A DNA stretch of 64,000 nt from Streptomyces coacervatus (lineage in GTDB: Bacteria; Actinomycetota; Actinomycetes; Streptomycetales; Streptomycetaceae), in assembly GCF_029223485.1 (NCBI RefSeq), contig NZ_JARHTP010000004.1:496001-560000 (forward strand). Reading direction: 5' to 3'. Made by a program: the position numbers and the translations under genes. Below, one piece after another: positions 53,124 to 62,882 of this stretch; the first letter of the stretch is position 1, and each line of letters opens with the position of its first letter. Under the pieces are notes generated by a model. It was not told where the DNA came from. It did not search any database and saw nothing but the letters and a program-made list of their open reading frames with translations.

Positions 53124-53987
53124 CTACTTCAGCAGGCGGGACATTCTTCGGTCCGCCAGTGGTTTGCCTCCCGTCTGGCAGGTTGGGCAGTACTGGAGTG
53201 ACGAGTCGCTGAAGGAAACCTCGCGGATGGTGTCGCCGCATACCGGGCAGGGCTCGCCGGTGCGGCCGTGGACGCGCAGGCCGCTCTTCTTCTCCGCCTT
53301 CAGACGGCCGGCGGCCACACCGCGGGAGCGCTCGACCGCCTCGGTGAGGGTGGCCCGCAGGGCCTCGTAGAGGCGGGTGGTGTCCTCGGGGGTGAGGGTC
53401 GCGGCCAGTTTGAAGGGGGACATCTTCGCCGCGTGCAGGATCTCGTCGCTGTACGCGTTGCCCACGCCGGCGATCAGGCTCTGGTCACGCAGGGCGCCCT
53501 TGAGCTGACGGCGCTCGGGTCCAAGGAGTTCGGCGAAGCGGCTTTCGTCGAAGTCGGCGGCGAGCGGGTCGGGGCCGAGGCGGGCGACGCCCGGGATCTG
53601 CTGGGGGTCGTGGACGACGTAGACGGCGAGGCGTTTCTGGGTGCCCGCCTCCGTGAGGTCGAAGCCCTCCCCCGTCTCCAGGGCCACGCGCAGGGCGAGG
53701 GGGCCCTTGCCGGGGCGGGGCGGGCCGTCCGGGAGCCGGTCCTTCCAGTGCAGCCAGCCCGCGCGGGCCAGGTGGGTCACGAAGTGCGGGCCGCCGTCCG
53801 TCTCCAGGTCGAGGAACTTGCCGTGCCGGTGCACGGCGGTGACCTCGCGGCCCTCGACGGCGGTGAGCGGGGGGTCGTACGTCTTGAGGACACTGATGGC
53901 GACGGGCAGCACCCGCACGATCTCGTGACCGACCAGGTGCTCGGTGAGGAAGTCCTTGAGCGCTTCGACCTCGGGGAGTTCCGGCAT
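53124..53987 (-). CDS. Fpg/Nei-family DNA glycosylase
   Basis: A 287-residue base-excision-repair enzyme. The catalytic N-terminus PELPEVE (Pro2, Glu3) is intact after Met removal. The H2TH helix region (LKGALRDQSLIAGVGNAYSDEILH) and the C-terminal zinc finger (CPVCGDTIREVSF...YCPTCQTGGK) are present. It removes oxidised bases and cuts the abasic site by beta/delta elimination. ATG 53987 is fixed by the required Pro2. Lysine 58 equivalents (GKFLDLE) are present. Confidence 0.92.
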   Translation of the reverse strand: MPELPEVEALKDFLTEHLVGHEIVRVLPVAISVLKTYDPPLTAVEGREVTAVHRHGKFLDLETDGGPHFVTHLARAGWLHWKDRLPDGPPRPGKGPLALRVALETGEGFDLTEAGTQKRLAVYVVHDPQQIPGVARLGPDPLAADFDESRFAELLGPERRQLKGALRDQSLIAGVGNAYSDEILHAAKMSPFKLAATLTPEDTTRLYEALRATLTEAVERSRGVAAGRLKAEKKSGLRVHGRTGEPCPVCGDTIREVSFSDSSLQYCPTCQTGGKPLADRRMSRLLK

Positions 53988-54028
53988 ACGTCCAGAGTGC
54001 CACCCGGCACCGACAGTGCCAGGTGGGT

Positions 54029-56116
54029 TCAGTCGAGGTCCGGGACGACGAACTCGCACCACACGCACTTGCCGCCGCCCCGCGCCTCCACGCCCCACAC
54101 GTCCGTGAGCAGGTCGACCAGGAGCAGGCCCCGGCCGGAGACCCCCGACTCCCCCGCCTCGCGGCGGCGCGGCAGGGCGCTGGAGGAGTCCTCGACCTCG
54201 ACGCGCAGCCGGCGGTCGCTGCCGCCGAGGACCCGGAGGGTGACGATCGCGGATCCCTCCGTGTGCATCAGCGCGTTGGTGATCATTTCGTCGGCGACCA
54301 GCTCGATCTCGTCGGCGCGGTCCCGGGCGCCCCATGCGCGGACCGCGGCCCGGATCATGTGCCGGGCCGAGGTCAGGGCCTCGGGGTCGCCCGGTGCCAC
54401 ATGCTGCTGGAGCCGACCGCCGGACTGCGGGGTGTCCAGTCCGCGGCGGCGCAGCAGGAGCAGGGCCACGTCGTCGTCGCCGCCGCGTTCCTCGGCCACG
54501 TCGATGAGACAGTCCGCGAGGTCCCGTACGTCGTCCGGGCCGCCGGTGATGAGGGCGGTGAGGGTGCGCATGCCGTCGTCGAGGTCGGCGCCGGGCTGTT
54601 CGACCAGGCCGTCGGTGCACAGCAGGAGGGTGTTGCCGGGGTCGAGTTCGAGGGTGCCGACGGGGTATTCGAGGCTCCCGAACTCGGCGGACAGTCCCAG
54701 TGGCAGTCCGCCCGGCAGGGAGATGCGGCGGCAGCTGCCGTCAGCTGCCCGGATCAGCGGGTCGATGTGACCGGCGCGGACCACCTGGACCACCCCGGTG
54801 GTCAGGTCGGCCTCCGCGTACAGGCAGGTCGCGAAGCGGTCGGTGTCGAGTTCATGGAGGAAGACGGAGGCGCGGGCCATGACGGTCGCGGGCGTGTGCC
54901 CCTCGGCGGCGTAGGCGCGCAGCACGATGCGCAGCTGGCCCATGACGGCGGCCGCGTGCGTGTCATGGCCCTGGACGTCGCCGATGACGGCGCCGACCCG
55001 GCCGCCGGGCAGCGGGATCAGGTCGTACCAGTCGCCGCCGATGTCACGGCCCAGGGAGCCCGCTGTGGAGCCGGAGCGGTAGCGGACGGCGACGTCGGCG
55101 CCGCGGACGCTGGGGATGGTGCGCGGCAGCATCGCCTGCTGGAGGCCGGTGGCGAGGTCCTTCTCCTGCTCGTAGAACATGGCGCGCTGCATGCTCTGGG
55201 CGATGCTGCTGCCGAGGGCGAGCAGGACGTTGCGTTCCTCGGGCGTGAAGCCGCGACGGTCGCTGTAGAGCAGGCCCATGGCGCCGATCGGCCGGGCCTG
55301 GACGATCAACGGCAGGTAGGCGGCCGACGTGATGTTGAGGTCGGTGAGGTGCGGCCACAGCTTGGGGTAGCCCTCGGCGAACTCCTCCGGCGACTCGATG
55401 AAACGGGGCGCGAGGGTCCGTACGACCTCGCTCATCGGGTAGGGCTCGTCGATGCGGGTGAGGTCGGTGCCGGGGACGAAGCTGCCTGCGGGGCCCTCGG
55501 CGATCAACCGGATGCGGCCTGCCTCGACCCGGCCCATGACCAGGCTGGTGGCGCCGAGGTGGACGAGGCCGTGGGTGTCCTTGAGGACGTCGATGACGTC
55601 CTGGACGGTGCGGGCGTGCGCGAGGGCGGCCGTGGTGAGCTGGACGACGTTGGTCTGCTCGCGCCGCGCCGCGTCCTCGGCGGCCTCCTCGCGGCCGTCC
55701 TGGCTCTCGCTGAGCTCCTGGGTGGCGTCCCGGACGATGCCGATGATCCGGCGCGGGCGGCCCGTCTCGTCGCGCCGGATGTAGCCCTGAGTGTGGGTCC
55801 AGCGCAGGGTGCCGTCGCGGCGGCGGATACGGAAGTAGGCGCCGTAGTTCTCGCTGCCGTCCTTCATGGCCTGGGCGACCAGCCCGTCGAGCCGGTAGGC
55901 CTCGGCCCGGGGGACCCGGACGGCGAGCGTCTCGGGGTGGTCGTCGTATTCGTCGGGGCGCAGGTCGAAGACCTCGTGGGCCTGGGCGTCCATGTGGAAC
56001 AGACCGCTGTCCAGGTCCCAGTCGAAGCTGCCCATGCGATTGAGCGCCAGGATCGGATCCGGGTGGGCGGGCCAGTCGTCCGGGAGAGACAGGGCGCTCA
56101 CGCCCCGATCAACCAT
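54029..56116 (-). CDS. PAS-GAF-PP2C phosphatase with HATPase domain (RsbU/SpoIIE type)
   Basis: A 695-residue regulatory protein. The order is PAS (about 25-135), GAF (about 155-315), SpoIIE/PP2C phosphatase (about 335-545; GGDWYDLIPL, GDVQGHD, AGHIDPLI, CTDGLVE, GGDDDVALLLL) and a HATPase_c anti-sigma-kinase-like domain (about 560-690; ADEMITNALMH, GRGLLLVDLL). Such proteins switch anti-sigma/anti-anti-sigma partners of alternative sigma factors. No membrane helix, so it senses inside the cell. ATG 56116 is the only suitable start. Confidence 0.92.
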   Translation of the reverse strand: MVDRGVSALSLPDDWPAHPDPILALNRMGSFDWDLDSGLFHMDAQAHEVFDLRPDEYDDHPETLAVRVPRAEAYRLDGLVAQAMKDGSENYGAYFRIRRRDGTLRWTHTQGYIRRDETGRPRRIIGIVRDATQELSESQDGREEAAEDAARREQTNVVQLTTAALAHARTVQDVIDVLKDTHGLVHLGATSLVMGRVEAGRIRLIAEGPAGSFVPGTDLTRIDEPYPMSEVVRTLAPRFIESPEEFAEGYPKLWPHLTDLNITSAAYLPLIVQARPIGAMGLLYSDRRGFTPEERNVLLALGSSIAQSMQRAMFYEQEKDLATGLQQAMLPRTIPSVRGADVAVRYRSGSTAGSLGRDIGGDWYDLIPLPGGRVGAVIGDVQGHDTHAAAVMGQLRIVLRAYAAEGHTPATVMARASVFLHELDTDRFATCLYAEADLTTGVVQVVRAGHIDPLIRAADGSCRRISLPGGLPLGLSAEFGSLEYPVGTLELDPGNTLLLCTDGLVEQPGADLDDGMRTLTALITGGPDDVRDLADCLIDVAEERGGDDDVALLLLRRRGLDTPQSGGRLQQHVAPGDPEALTSARHMIRAAVRAWGARDRADEIELVADEMITNALMHTEGSAIVTLRVLGGSDRRLRVEVEDSSSALPRRREAGESGVSGRGLLLVDLLTDVWGVEARGGGKCVWCEFVVPDLD

Positions 56117-56197
56117 GGGGACACCTTGCCAGGGTTCGCACGATTCTTCGACCGGGGAGCGGGGAGGAATTCCCGGCTTCCCGGTCGCCGTCGGTGG

Positions 56198-57481
56198 TCA
56201 GCTGCCGAAAACGCCCGTGGGGCTGTCGAGGATGCTGCGGCTCGTGGTGCCGCCGGGGACCAGTCCGCCGCCGTCGGGCAGGCCGGGGGTGTCCGTCACT
56301 GTCCCGGGGCCGATCTCGTCCGTGGGGCCCGGGGACGTCTCGGGTACCCGCGTTGCGGTCGTCGCCGCGCCGGGCGTGCTGGAGCCGGGCTTCGACGCCG
56401 GGGGTGCGGCTGTGGCCGTCGTCGACAGACAGCCGGTGGGCCCGGCGGACGGCTTTCCGGTCGTCACGTCGCCGGTGGCCCCCGGGGTGGGGGTCGGGGT
56501 TGCACAGCCGGTGGCAGACCCGGACGGGGAGGGGCTCAGGTCGCTCGGGGAGGAACTCTGGGCACTCGGGGAGGGGCTGCCGGTGCTTGCACTCGGGGAG
56601 GGGGTGCCGGTGCTTGCACTCGGGGAAGGGCTGCCGGTGCTCGTGCTCGGCCCGGTGCTCGCCCCGCTGTGGTCCGGGCTCGGCGGACGCGTCGTCGACG
56701 TCGGTGGGGACACGGTGTGGTCGTGATGGACGCCGTGGCCGATGGGCCGCTCGATCCAGGTGTTGTCGACGATGTTGATGATCGTGATGTTGGTGATCAC
56801 CTGGGGTGCCGGTGTCACCACGATCACCTGGGCGGGCCGGTAGCCGAACCAGGGGCGGCCGTTGAGGTGCCGGCCGCTCTCGGTCGCCGTGGCCGGTTTC
56901 AGGGGGTTTCCGCAGGCGCAACGCACGCGGGGCACGCCCCGGTTGTCGACCAGGACGGCGGTGCCGGCCTGGAGCACGGCCTCAAAACTGGTGGCCCGGC
57001 CGCCGCGGAACCCGTGGTTGGTGACCCGGGTGTCGGCGCGCAGCACGACCGGGGCGAGCCCCCGCAGATAGCCGGTGACGGACGCCGGGGAGACGCCCAC
57101 GACCTCGGCGAAGGCGCGGGCCTTGGCCGGGTCCGAGGTCAGGTAGGCGATCTGCCGGTCGACGTCGCAGCTGCCGATGCGCTCGGTGCCGCCGTAGAGG
57201 CCGGGCGTGGAGCCGGGGATCGACCGCACCGCCTGCGCAGGTTCCGTCGACGTCGAAGGGTCCGTACGCGGTGTGCGAGTGGCGGGCGAAGGGGTGGCCG
57301 TCGAAACGGCCGTGGAGGGCGTGAAGGGGTCCGGGCCCTGTGCCGCGACGGGCTGGAGGAATACCTCTTCACTCGACTTCGTGTCCTTGCCGACACTGCG
57401 GACGCCGGCGACGCAGCCGGCGACGAGGAGCGCCGTCATGAGCGCGCAGACCGTGGCGAAGGTTCCGGTGACTTTCCGCAC
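56198..57481 (-). CDS. DUF6777 lipoprotein with SPSPSAST repeats
   Basis: A 427-residue surface lipoprotein. The lipobox LVAGC lies near residue 22. The mature N-terminal part (about 70-220) is the DUF6777 domain, including IGSCDVDRQIAYL and PRVRCACGNPLKPA. The C-terminal 200 residues are low-complexity Ser/Thr/Pro/Gly with tandem STGSPSPSA units. GTG 57481 has GGAGG at ideal spacing, so it is preferred over the ORF start at 57586. It is divergent from the lipase maturation factor gene. Confidence 0.8.
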   Translation of the reverse strand: MRKVTGTFATVCALMTALLVAGCVAGVRSVGKDTKSSEEVFLQPVAAQGPDPFTPSTAVSTATPSPATRTPRTDPSTSTEPAQAVRSIPGSTPGLYGGTERIGSCDVDRQIAYLTSDPAKARAFAEVVGVSPASVTGYLRGLAPVVLRADTRVTNHGFRGGRATSFEAVLQAGTAVLVDNRGVPRVRCACGNPLKPATATESGRHLNGRPWFGYRPAQVIVVTPAPQVITNITIINIVDNTWIERPIGHGVHHDHTVSPPTSTTRPPSPDHSGASTGPSTSTGSPSPSASTGTPSPSASTGSPSPSAQSSSPSDLSPSPSGSATGCATPTPTPGATGDVTTGKPSAGPTGCLSTTATAAPPASKPGSSTPGAATTATRVPETSPGPTDEIGPGTVTDTPGLPDGGGLVPGGTTSRSILDSPTGVFGS

Positions 57482-57624
57482 CTCTTCCTCCTGTTCCTCC
57501 CGCCTCACTTCAGACAATTCATCACCATTGTCTGCGTCACTCACTTGGGTTACGCAAGCGGAAGATGGATATACGGAGAGTGACATAGGGTTCGGCGCGA
57601 CAATGGAGTGAGGAGGGCACGGCC

Positions 57625-59049
57625 GTGGACTGGTTCATCGCACCCGAGTACTGGTGGAGCCGGCTGGTCTTCCAGAGGGCTCTGGCCGGCCTGTATCTCG
57701 TGGCGTTCCTGACGGCAGCCCTGCAGTTCCGTGCGCTGATCGGCGAGCGGGGCATGCTGCCGGTCCCCCGCTTCGTCGACCGGGTGCGCTTCAGACAGGC
57801 GCCCAGCCTGTTCCAACTCCACTACTCGGACCGCTTCTTCGCGGCCTGCGCCTGGACGGGCTGCGGGGTCTCGGCGGCGCTGATCGCCGGAGTGGACTCC
57901 CAACTCCCCCTCTGGGCAGGGATGTTGCTGTGGCTGGTGCCCTGGGTCCTGTACCTCTCGATCGTCAACGTCGGCCAGACCTGGTACGCCTTCGGCTGGG
58001 AGTCCCTGCTGCTGGAGGTGGGCTTCCTGGCCGTCTTCCTCGGCAACGACGACGTGGCCCCGCCGGTCGTGGTCCTCTTCCTGCTGCGCTGGATCCTGTT
58101 CCGGGTGGAGTTCGGTGCGGGCCTGATCAAGATGCGCGGCGACGCGTGCTGGCGGAAGCTGACCTGCCTGTACTACCACCATGAGACGCAGCCGATGCCG
58201 GGCCCGCTGAGCTGGTTCTTCCACCACCTCCCCCGCCCCCTGCACCGGGTCGAGGTGGCCGCCAACCACGTCACCCAACTCGTCGTGCCCGTGCTGCTGT
58301 TCACCCCGCAGCCGGTCGCCACGGCCGCCGCGTCGCTGATGATCGTGACTCAGCTGTGGCTGGTGCTGTCGGGCAACTTCGCCTGGCTGAACTGGATCAC
58401 CATCGTGCTCGCCGTCTCCGCACTGAAGCTCCCTGCCGGCGCGCCGTCCTCCGTGCCCGGCGCCCCGCTCTGGTACGAGACCGTGGTCCTCGCGGTCGCC
58501 GCGCTGCTCCTCGCGCTCAGCTACCACCCGGTGGCGAACATGATCTCCCGCCGCCAGATCATGAACCGCTCCTTCGACCCCCTCCATCTGGTCAACACCT
58601 ACGGCGCGTTCGGCAGCGTCAGCCGGATCCGCTACGAGGTGGTCGTCGAGGGCACGTACGACGCCGTACCGCACGAGGACTCCGACTGGCGGGAGTACGA
58701 GTTCAAGGGCAAGCCGGGCGATCCACGGCACTGGCCACGCCAGTTCGCGCCCTACCACCTGCGCCTGGACTGGCTGATGTGGTTCGCCGCGCTCTCACCC
58801 TCGTACGCCGGCCCGTGGTTCGGCGCCCTGGTGGAACGGCTCCTGGAGAACGACCGCGACACACTGCGCCTGCTGCGCCGCTCCCCGTTCCCGCCCGACG
58901 CACCGCCCCGCCATGTCCGGGCCCGCCTCTTCCGCTACGAGTACACGAGCTGGCGGGAGCTGCGGGAGACAGGGGCGTGCTGGGAGCGGACGTATGTGCG
59001 GGAGTATCTGCCGCCTACGCGCTTGGCGGGGGTGGCACAGAAGTCGTGA
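57625..59049 (+). CDS. Lipase maturation factor family membrane protein
   Basis: A 474-residue membrane protein with about nine helices in the first 320 residues (YWWSRLVFQRALAGLYLVAF, LWAGMLLWLVPWVLYLSIV, ...) and a large C-terminal extracytoplasmic or lumenal-type region with the LMF signatures RIRYEVVVEGTYD, WREYEFKGKPGDP and APYHLRLDWLMWFAAL. Vertebrate LMF1 helps fold lipases; the bacterial role is unknown. GTG 57625 follows GAGGAGGG. Confidence 0.88.
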   Translation: MDWFIAPEYWWSRLVFQRALAGLYLVAFLTAALQFRALIGERGMLPVPRFVDRVRFRQAPSLFQLHYSDRFFAACAWTGCGVSAALIAGVDSQLPLWAGMLLWLVPWVLYLSIVNVGQTWYAFGWESLLLEVGFLAVFLGNDDVAPPVVVLFLLRWILFRVEFGAGLIKMRGDACWRKLTCLYYHHETQPMPGPLSWFFHHLPRPLHRVEVAANHVTQLVVPVLLFTPQPVATAAASLMIVTQLWLVLSGNFAWLNWITIVLAVSALKLPAGAPSSVPGAPLWYETVVLAVAALLLALSYHPVANMISRRQIMNRSFDPLHLVNTYGAFGSVSRIRYEVVVEGTYDAVPHEDSDWREYEFKGKPGDPRHWPRQFAPYHLRLDWLMWFAALSPSYAGPWFGALVERLLENDRDTLRLLRRSPFPPDAPPRHVRARLFRYEYTSWRELRETGACWERTYVREYLPPTRLAGVAQKS

Positions 59050-59124
59050 GCCTCTCCCCCACCGTCAAAGGCCGATACGCTGGAGGGCAGCCATGTAACC
59101 GGGGGCGGGGCTGGGGGCGGGGGC

Positions 59125-60732
59125 ATGGATCCGCGGATGCAGTTGTCGGTGGGCGGGTACGTCTGCGAGCGCGAGTTGGGCCGGGGCGGGCAAGGTGTCG
59201 TGTGGCTCGCCAGAGACCGGGCGGGGCAGCAGGTCGTGGTGAAGTTCCTGTTGCCGGGCAAGGAGTACGACGAGGTCGCGCTCGCCCGCGTACGCCGGGA
59301 GTTCGGTGCGGCGAGCCGGGTCGGCGAGCTGGCCACGGCGCGGGTTCTCGACGCCGACCTGTCCGGGCGGCACCCGTACATCGTCAGCGAGTTCGTCCCG
59401 GGACCTACGATCCACCAGCATGTGGCGGCCAGTGGCCCGCTGTCCTCCGGGCGGCTCCAGTCGCTCGCGCTGGCTGTCGCGCACGCGTTGGCGCAGGTGC
59501 ACCGGGTGGGCATTGTGCACCGGGACATCAAACCGTCCAACATCCTGCTCTCCCCGGACGGTCCGCGGATCATCGACTTCGGTATCGCCCGGGACGACCG
59601 GCTGCTCGAGTCGGCGCTCACCACCCCGGGCGGTGTGCTCGGCTCGCCCGCGTACATGTCGCCCGAGCAGGTCAAGTCGGACCGGGTCACCAGCGCCTCC
59701 GACGTGTTCTCCCTCGGCGGCACGCTGTACTTCGCCGCCACGGGGCGGCATCCCTTCGACGGGGAGAACGCCTACGAAGTGATCGTCGCCGTGTGCGAGC
59801 GCGACGCGGATCTCGCGGCGGTGCCGGAGCCGGTCCGTTCGGTCGTCGCCGACTGTCTGCGCAAGGACCCGGCGGAACGGCCCACCGCCGCCCAGCTCGT
59901 CACCCGGCTCGCGGGGGCGGCGGAGGGTGGGCAGACGGGGCCGGGCACGCCACCGCAACCGCCACGGCCCGGACGCGGGAGCGCCAAGCAGCTGCGGCTG
60001 TGGGGGTTCGCGGCCGGCAGTGCCGCGGCGGCGGTGCTGCTTGCCGTCGTGCTCAGCACCTCCTCGGGGGGATCACCTTCGGCCTCCCCGTCCTCGTCCC
60101 CGTCGTCCGGGAGATCCGCGGGCTCCCAACCCCTCTCGTACACCGATGACTTGACCGACTCCGGCGACTGGTCGCACAAGGACCCGACCCTGGCGAAGAT
60201 CACGCACAAGGGCGGGACCATGCTGGTGGATCCGAGGACTGAGCTGGAGGTGTGGCCGCAGGCGCCCTTCGAGCCGTCCTCGTTCGCGGTGGAGCTGAGC
60301 ACCCAGGCGGAGTGGTACGGGGGCGAGGGCGGGGTCGGACTGTGGTGCAACGGCTCGGGGGACTACCGGAAAGGCTCCCGCTGGGCGGCGTATGTGACGA
60401 CCGATCAGGAGGCCTTGATCGTACGCGAGTTCCGGTTCAAGGGAGCTTTCCAGCATGACCGGGTCGTCGAGGTCAATCTCGCGAACCTGGGCCTGAAGGT
60501 GGACAGTCAGCAGCAGGTCGACATGTCGATGACCTGTTCCTCGGCCGGGGCGGGCCTGATCAAGGTGGAGCTCGCCGTCGACGGCACCCGGGTCGCCTCG
60601 TACACCGGAGCCGCCTTCGCCGATAGGGGCTGCGGTCTGGCGGCCTTCCACTACAGCGCGACCGACCCGCAGGGCACGGCCTTCCACGCGGGTTTCGAGC
60701 GCTTCACCGCCTCCGAGCCGTCGGCGCGCTGA
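59125..60732 (+). CDS. Receptor-type Ser/Thr protein kinase
   Basis: A 535-residue Hanks-type kinase. The catalytic domain (about 10-260) has GRGGQGVVW, VVVKFL, HRDIKPSNIL, DFGIAR and GSPAYMSPEQ. A linker leads to one membrane helix (WGFAAGSAAAAVLLAVVL, about 290-310), a Ser/Pro stalk, then a 210-residue outer domain of beta-sandwich character (VGLWCNGSGDYRKGSRW...) with several Trp and Cys residues, probably ligand-binding. ATG 59125 begins the family. It is convergent with the fucose operon. Confidence 0.9.
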   Translation: MDPRMQLSVGGYVCERELGRGGQGVVWLARDRAGQQVVVKFLLPGKEYDEVALARVRREFGAASRVGELATARVLDADLSGRHPYIVSEFVPGPTIHQHVAASGPLSSGRLQSLALAVAHALAQVHRVGIVHRDIKPSNILLSPDGPRIIDFGIARDDRLLESALTTPGGVLGSPAYMSPEQVKSDRVTSASDVFSLGGTLYFAATGRHPFDGENAYEVIVAVCERDADLAAVPEPVRSVVADCLRKDPAERPTAAQLVTRLAGAAEGGQTGPGTPPQPPRPGRGSAKQLRLWGFAAGSAAAAVLLAVVLSTSSGGSPSASPSSSPSSGRSAGSQPLSYTDDLTDSGDWSHKDPTLAKITHKGGTMLVDPRTELEVWPQAPFEPSSFAVELSTQAEWYGGEGGVGLWCNGSGDYRKGSRWAAYVTTDQEALIVREFRFKGAFQHDRVVEVNLANLGLKVDSQQQVDMSMTCSSAGAGLIKVELAVDGTRVASYTGAAFADRGCGLAAFHYSATDPQGTAFHAGFERFTASEPSAR

Positions 60733-60742
60733 GAGCGCGCAA

Positions 60743-61582
60743 TCATTTGCCGGGATCGGCCAGACCGTAGACGCGGGTTGCGGTGGACTCGAACAGCTGT
60801 GCGTGTTCGGCTGTACTCGTCAACTGGCGTGTGATGTCGAGGACTTCGGCGTAAGTGGCTGTTGCCGTGCACACCGGCCAGTCCGAGCCGAACATCAGCC
60901 GGTCCGGGCCGAAGGCCTCCAGGGCCGTGTCGGTGTACGGGCGGAGGTCGTCGACGGTCCAGGAGGCGGGGTCCGCCTCGGTGACCAGGCCGGAGAGTTT
61001 GGCGACCATGTTCGGCAGGGCGGCGAGGGCGCGGAGTTCGGCGGCCCAGGGATTCAGGGCGCCGGAGGCGATGGGCGGCTTGCCCAAGTGGTCCAGGACG
61101 AAGGTGAGTTGGGGCAGCGCGGCGGCCGCCTTCGTGCAGGACGGCAGCTGGTGCGGGAGGACGACCAGGTCGTAGACCAGGCCCGCTTCGGCCACCGCGG
61201 CCAGGCCCCGGTGTACGTCCGGGCGGAGCAGCCACTCGGGGTCCGGCTCGCCCTGGACCTGGTGGCGGATGCCCTTCAGGTAGTGGCCGCCGGGGAGTTC
61301 GCGCAGGCGGGAGAGCTCGTCGGTGATGTCCGGGCGGGTGAGATCCGTCCAGCCGACCACACCCGCGATCAGGTCGTGGGCGGCGGCGAGTGCCAGGAAC
61401 TCCGGGGTTTCCTCCGGCACTGTGATCGTCTGGACGAGGACCGTGCGGTCGACTCCCGCTGCACTCGCCTGAGGTTCGAGGTCGGCGACGGTGAAGTTGC
61501 GGCGGAGCGGGCTGAGTTCGGGGATCCAGTCCTGGTCCCGGACCGACAGGTCCCAGACGTGGTGATGGGCGTCCACGGTCAT
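60743..61582 (-). CDS. L-fuconolactonase-like amidohydrolase (COG3618)
   Basis: A 279-residue TIM-barrel amidohydrolase. The N-terminal metal motif DAHHHVWDL, a mid HLGKPPI and the final FGSDWPVC aspartate are characteristic of COG3618 lactonases. In the non-phosphorylating L-fucose route this enzyme opens L-fucono-1,5-lactone to L-fuconate. Its ATG (61580-61582) overlaps the mutarotase stop (ATGA). It is the last gene of the operon visible here. Confidence 0.86.
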   Translation of the reverse strand: MTVDAHHHVWDLSVRDQDWIPELSPLRRNFTVADLEPQASAAGVDRTVLVQTITVPEETPEFLALAAAHDLIAGVVGWTDLTRPDITDELSRLRELPGGHYLKGIRHQVQGEPDPEWLLRPDVHRGLAAVAEAGLVYDLVVLPHQLPSCTKAAAALPQLTFVLDHLGKPPIASGALNPWAAELRALAALPNMVAKLSGLVTEADPASWTVDDLRPYTDTALEAFGPDRLMFGSDWPVCTATATYAEVLDITRQLTSTAEHAQLFESTATRVYGLADPGK

Positions 61583-61893
61583 GGCAGCTCCCAGACCACC
61601 GGCAGGCCCGCATCCGCACCCTCGCCCGAGTAGTCGTGGACCACCTCCAGCAGTTCCGCCATGCGGGCCTGCCAGGCGATGTTGACCGGCAGTTTCTCCA
61701 GTTCGGCGAGGAGGAGGGCGTAGTCCTCGCAGTCCAGGACGTGGAAGAGGTCGGTGCCGCTGCGCCAGATCGTCCACGAGGTGGCGCCGGCCGCGCGGAT
61801 CGCGTCGGTGAGTTCCTTCGGGACCTCGCGGTGGGCGGACTCGTACTCGGCGATGCGGGACGCGCGGACCTTGGTGTGCAGGGCGACTCTCAT
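61579..61893 (-). CDS. L-rhamnose/L-fucose mutarotase
   Basis: A 104-residue dimeric ferredoxin-like mutarotase of the RhaM family (MRVALHTKVRASRIAEYESA, ATSWTIWRSGTDLFHVLDCE). It speeds alpha/beta interconversion of a 6-deoxyhexose. Its context, between a sugar dehydrogenase and a lactonase, points to L-fucose. Both ends overlap neighbours by ATGA, so translation of the whole operon is coupled. Confidence 0.87.
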   Translation of the reverse strand: MRVALHTKVRASRIAEYESAHREVPKELTDAIRAAGATSWTIWRSGTDLFHVLDCEDYALLLAELEKLPVNIAWQARMAELLEVVHDYSGEGADAGLPVVWELP

Positions 61894-62882
61894 CACGCCT
61901 CCTCTGCGGGGACGGGGGCGTCGGGCGGCAGCAGGCCTTCCTCGCGCAGCTCCTGCCAGAGCGCGGCGGGCACGTCGGCCGCGAACTGCTCGGCGCAGTC
62001 GCGGACTTCCGCAGCCGAGCGAGCGCCCACGAGCACGCTCGCGACCGCCGGATGCGCGGCGCAGAAAGCGAGGGCGGCGGCGCGCAGGGTGGTGCCGTGG
62101 CGGTCGGCGATCGCCTTCAGGTGCAGGGCGCGCTTCAGCAACTCCTCCGGCGCGGCCGCGTAGTTGTACGTGGCTCCCGGCTTCGGGTCCGCCAGCAGAC
62201 CGGAGTTGAAGGCGCCGCCGACGACCACCGACGTGCCCCGCTGCTCGGCCGCAGGCAGGAGCTCGGCCAGCGCCCGCTGGTCGAGGAGCGTGTAGCGGCC
62301 CGCACACAGGACGACGTCGACATCCGTGTCGCGGACGAAGCGGGTGAGCATCCCGGCCTGGTTCATCCCGGCGCCGATCGCCCCGACCACGCCCTCGGAG
62401 CGCAGCTTCTCCAGGGCCGGATAGCCTTCCCGGAAGGCCTGTTCGGCGTGGTCGTCGGGGTCGTGGAGGTAGACGACGTCGACGCGGTCGAGGCCGAGCC
62501 GTTCGAGGCTTGCGTCCAGGGTGCGGCGTACGCCGTCCGCGCTGAAGTCCCACACGCGCCGCCGGGTGGCCGGCACCGCGAAGCCGTTGGCCAGGTCGTC
62601 GCCACCGCCGTCCCAGGGCTCCAGGCGGCGGCCCACCTTGGTGGAGACCGCGTAGGCGCTACGAGGGTGTTCGCGCAGGGCGGTGCCGAGGCGCCGTTCG
62701 GACAGGCCGAGACCGTAGTGCGGGGCGGTGTCGAAGTAGCGGATGCCCTGGTGCCAGGCGGCGGATACGGCCTGGTACGCCTGCTCCTCGCTCACCTCCG
62801 TATAGAGGTTGCCGATCACCGCCCCGCCGAAGGCCAGCGGACTGACGTCGACGTTGCTGCCGCCCAGCCGGTTCGCTGTCAC
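61893..62882 (-). CDS. Aldo/keto reductase, likely L-fucose dehydrogenase
   Basis: A 329-residue AKR. The start GTG 62882 ([20 protein letters not shown]), GIRYFDTAPHYGLGLSERRLG (catalytic Asp and Tyr) and VVYLHDPDD (His) fit the D-threo-aldose 1-dehydrogenase group, which oxidises L-fucose to its lactone with NAD(P)+. The GTG overlaps the SDR stop (GTGA), and its own TGA overlaps the mutarotase ATG. L-galactose or D-arabinose are other substrates known for this group. Confidence 0.85.
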   Translation of the reverse strand: MTANRLGGSNVDVSPLAFGGAVIGNLYTEVSEEQAYQAVSAAWHQGIRYFDTAPHYGLGLSERRLGTALREHPRSAYAVSTKVGRRLEPWDGGGDDLANGFAVPATRRRVWDFSADGVRRTLDASLERLGLDRVDVVYLHDPDDHAEQAFREGYPALEKLRSEGVVGAIGAGMNQAGMLTRFVRDTDVDVVLCAGRYTLLDQRALAELLPAAEQRGTSVVVGGAFNSGLLADPKPGATYNYAAAPEELLKRALHLKAIADRHGTTLRAAALAFCAAHPAVASVLVGARSAAEVRDCAEQFAADVPAALWQELREEGLLPPDAPVPAEEA

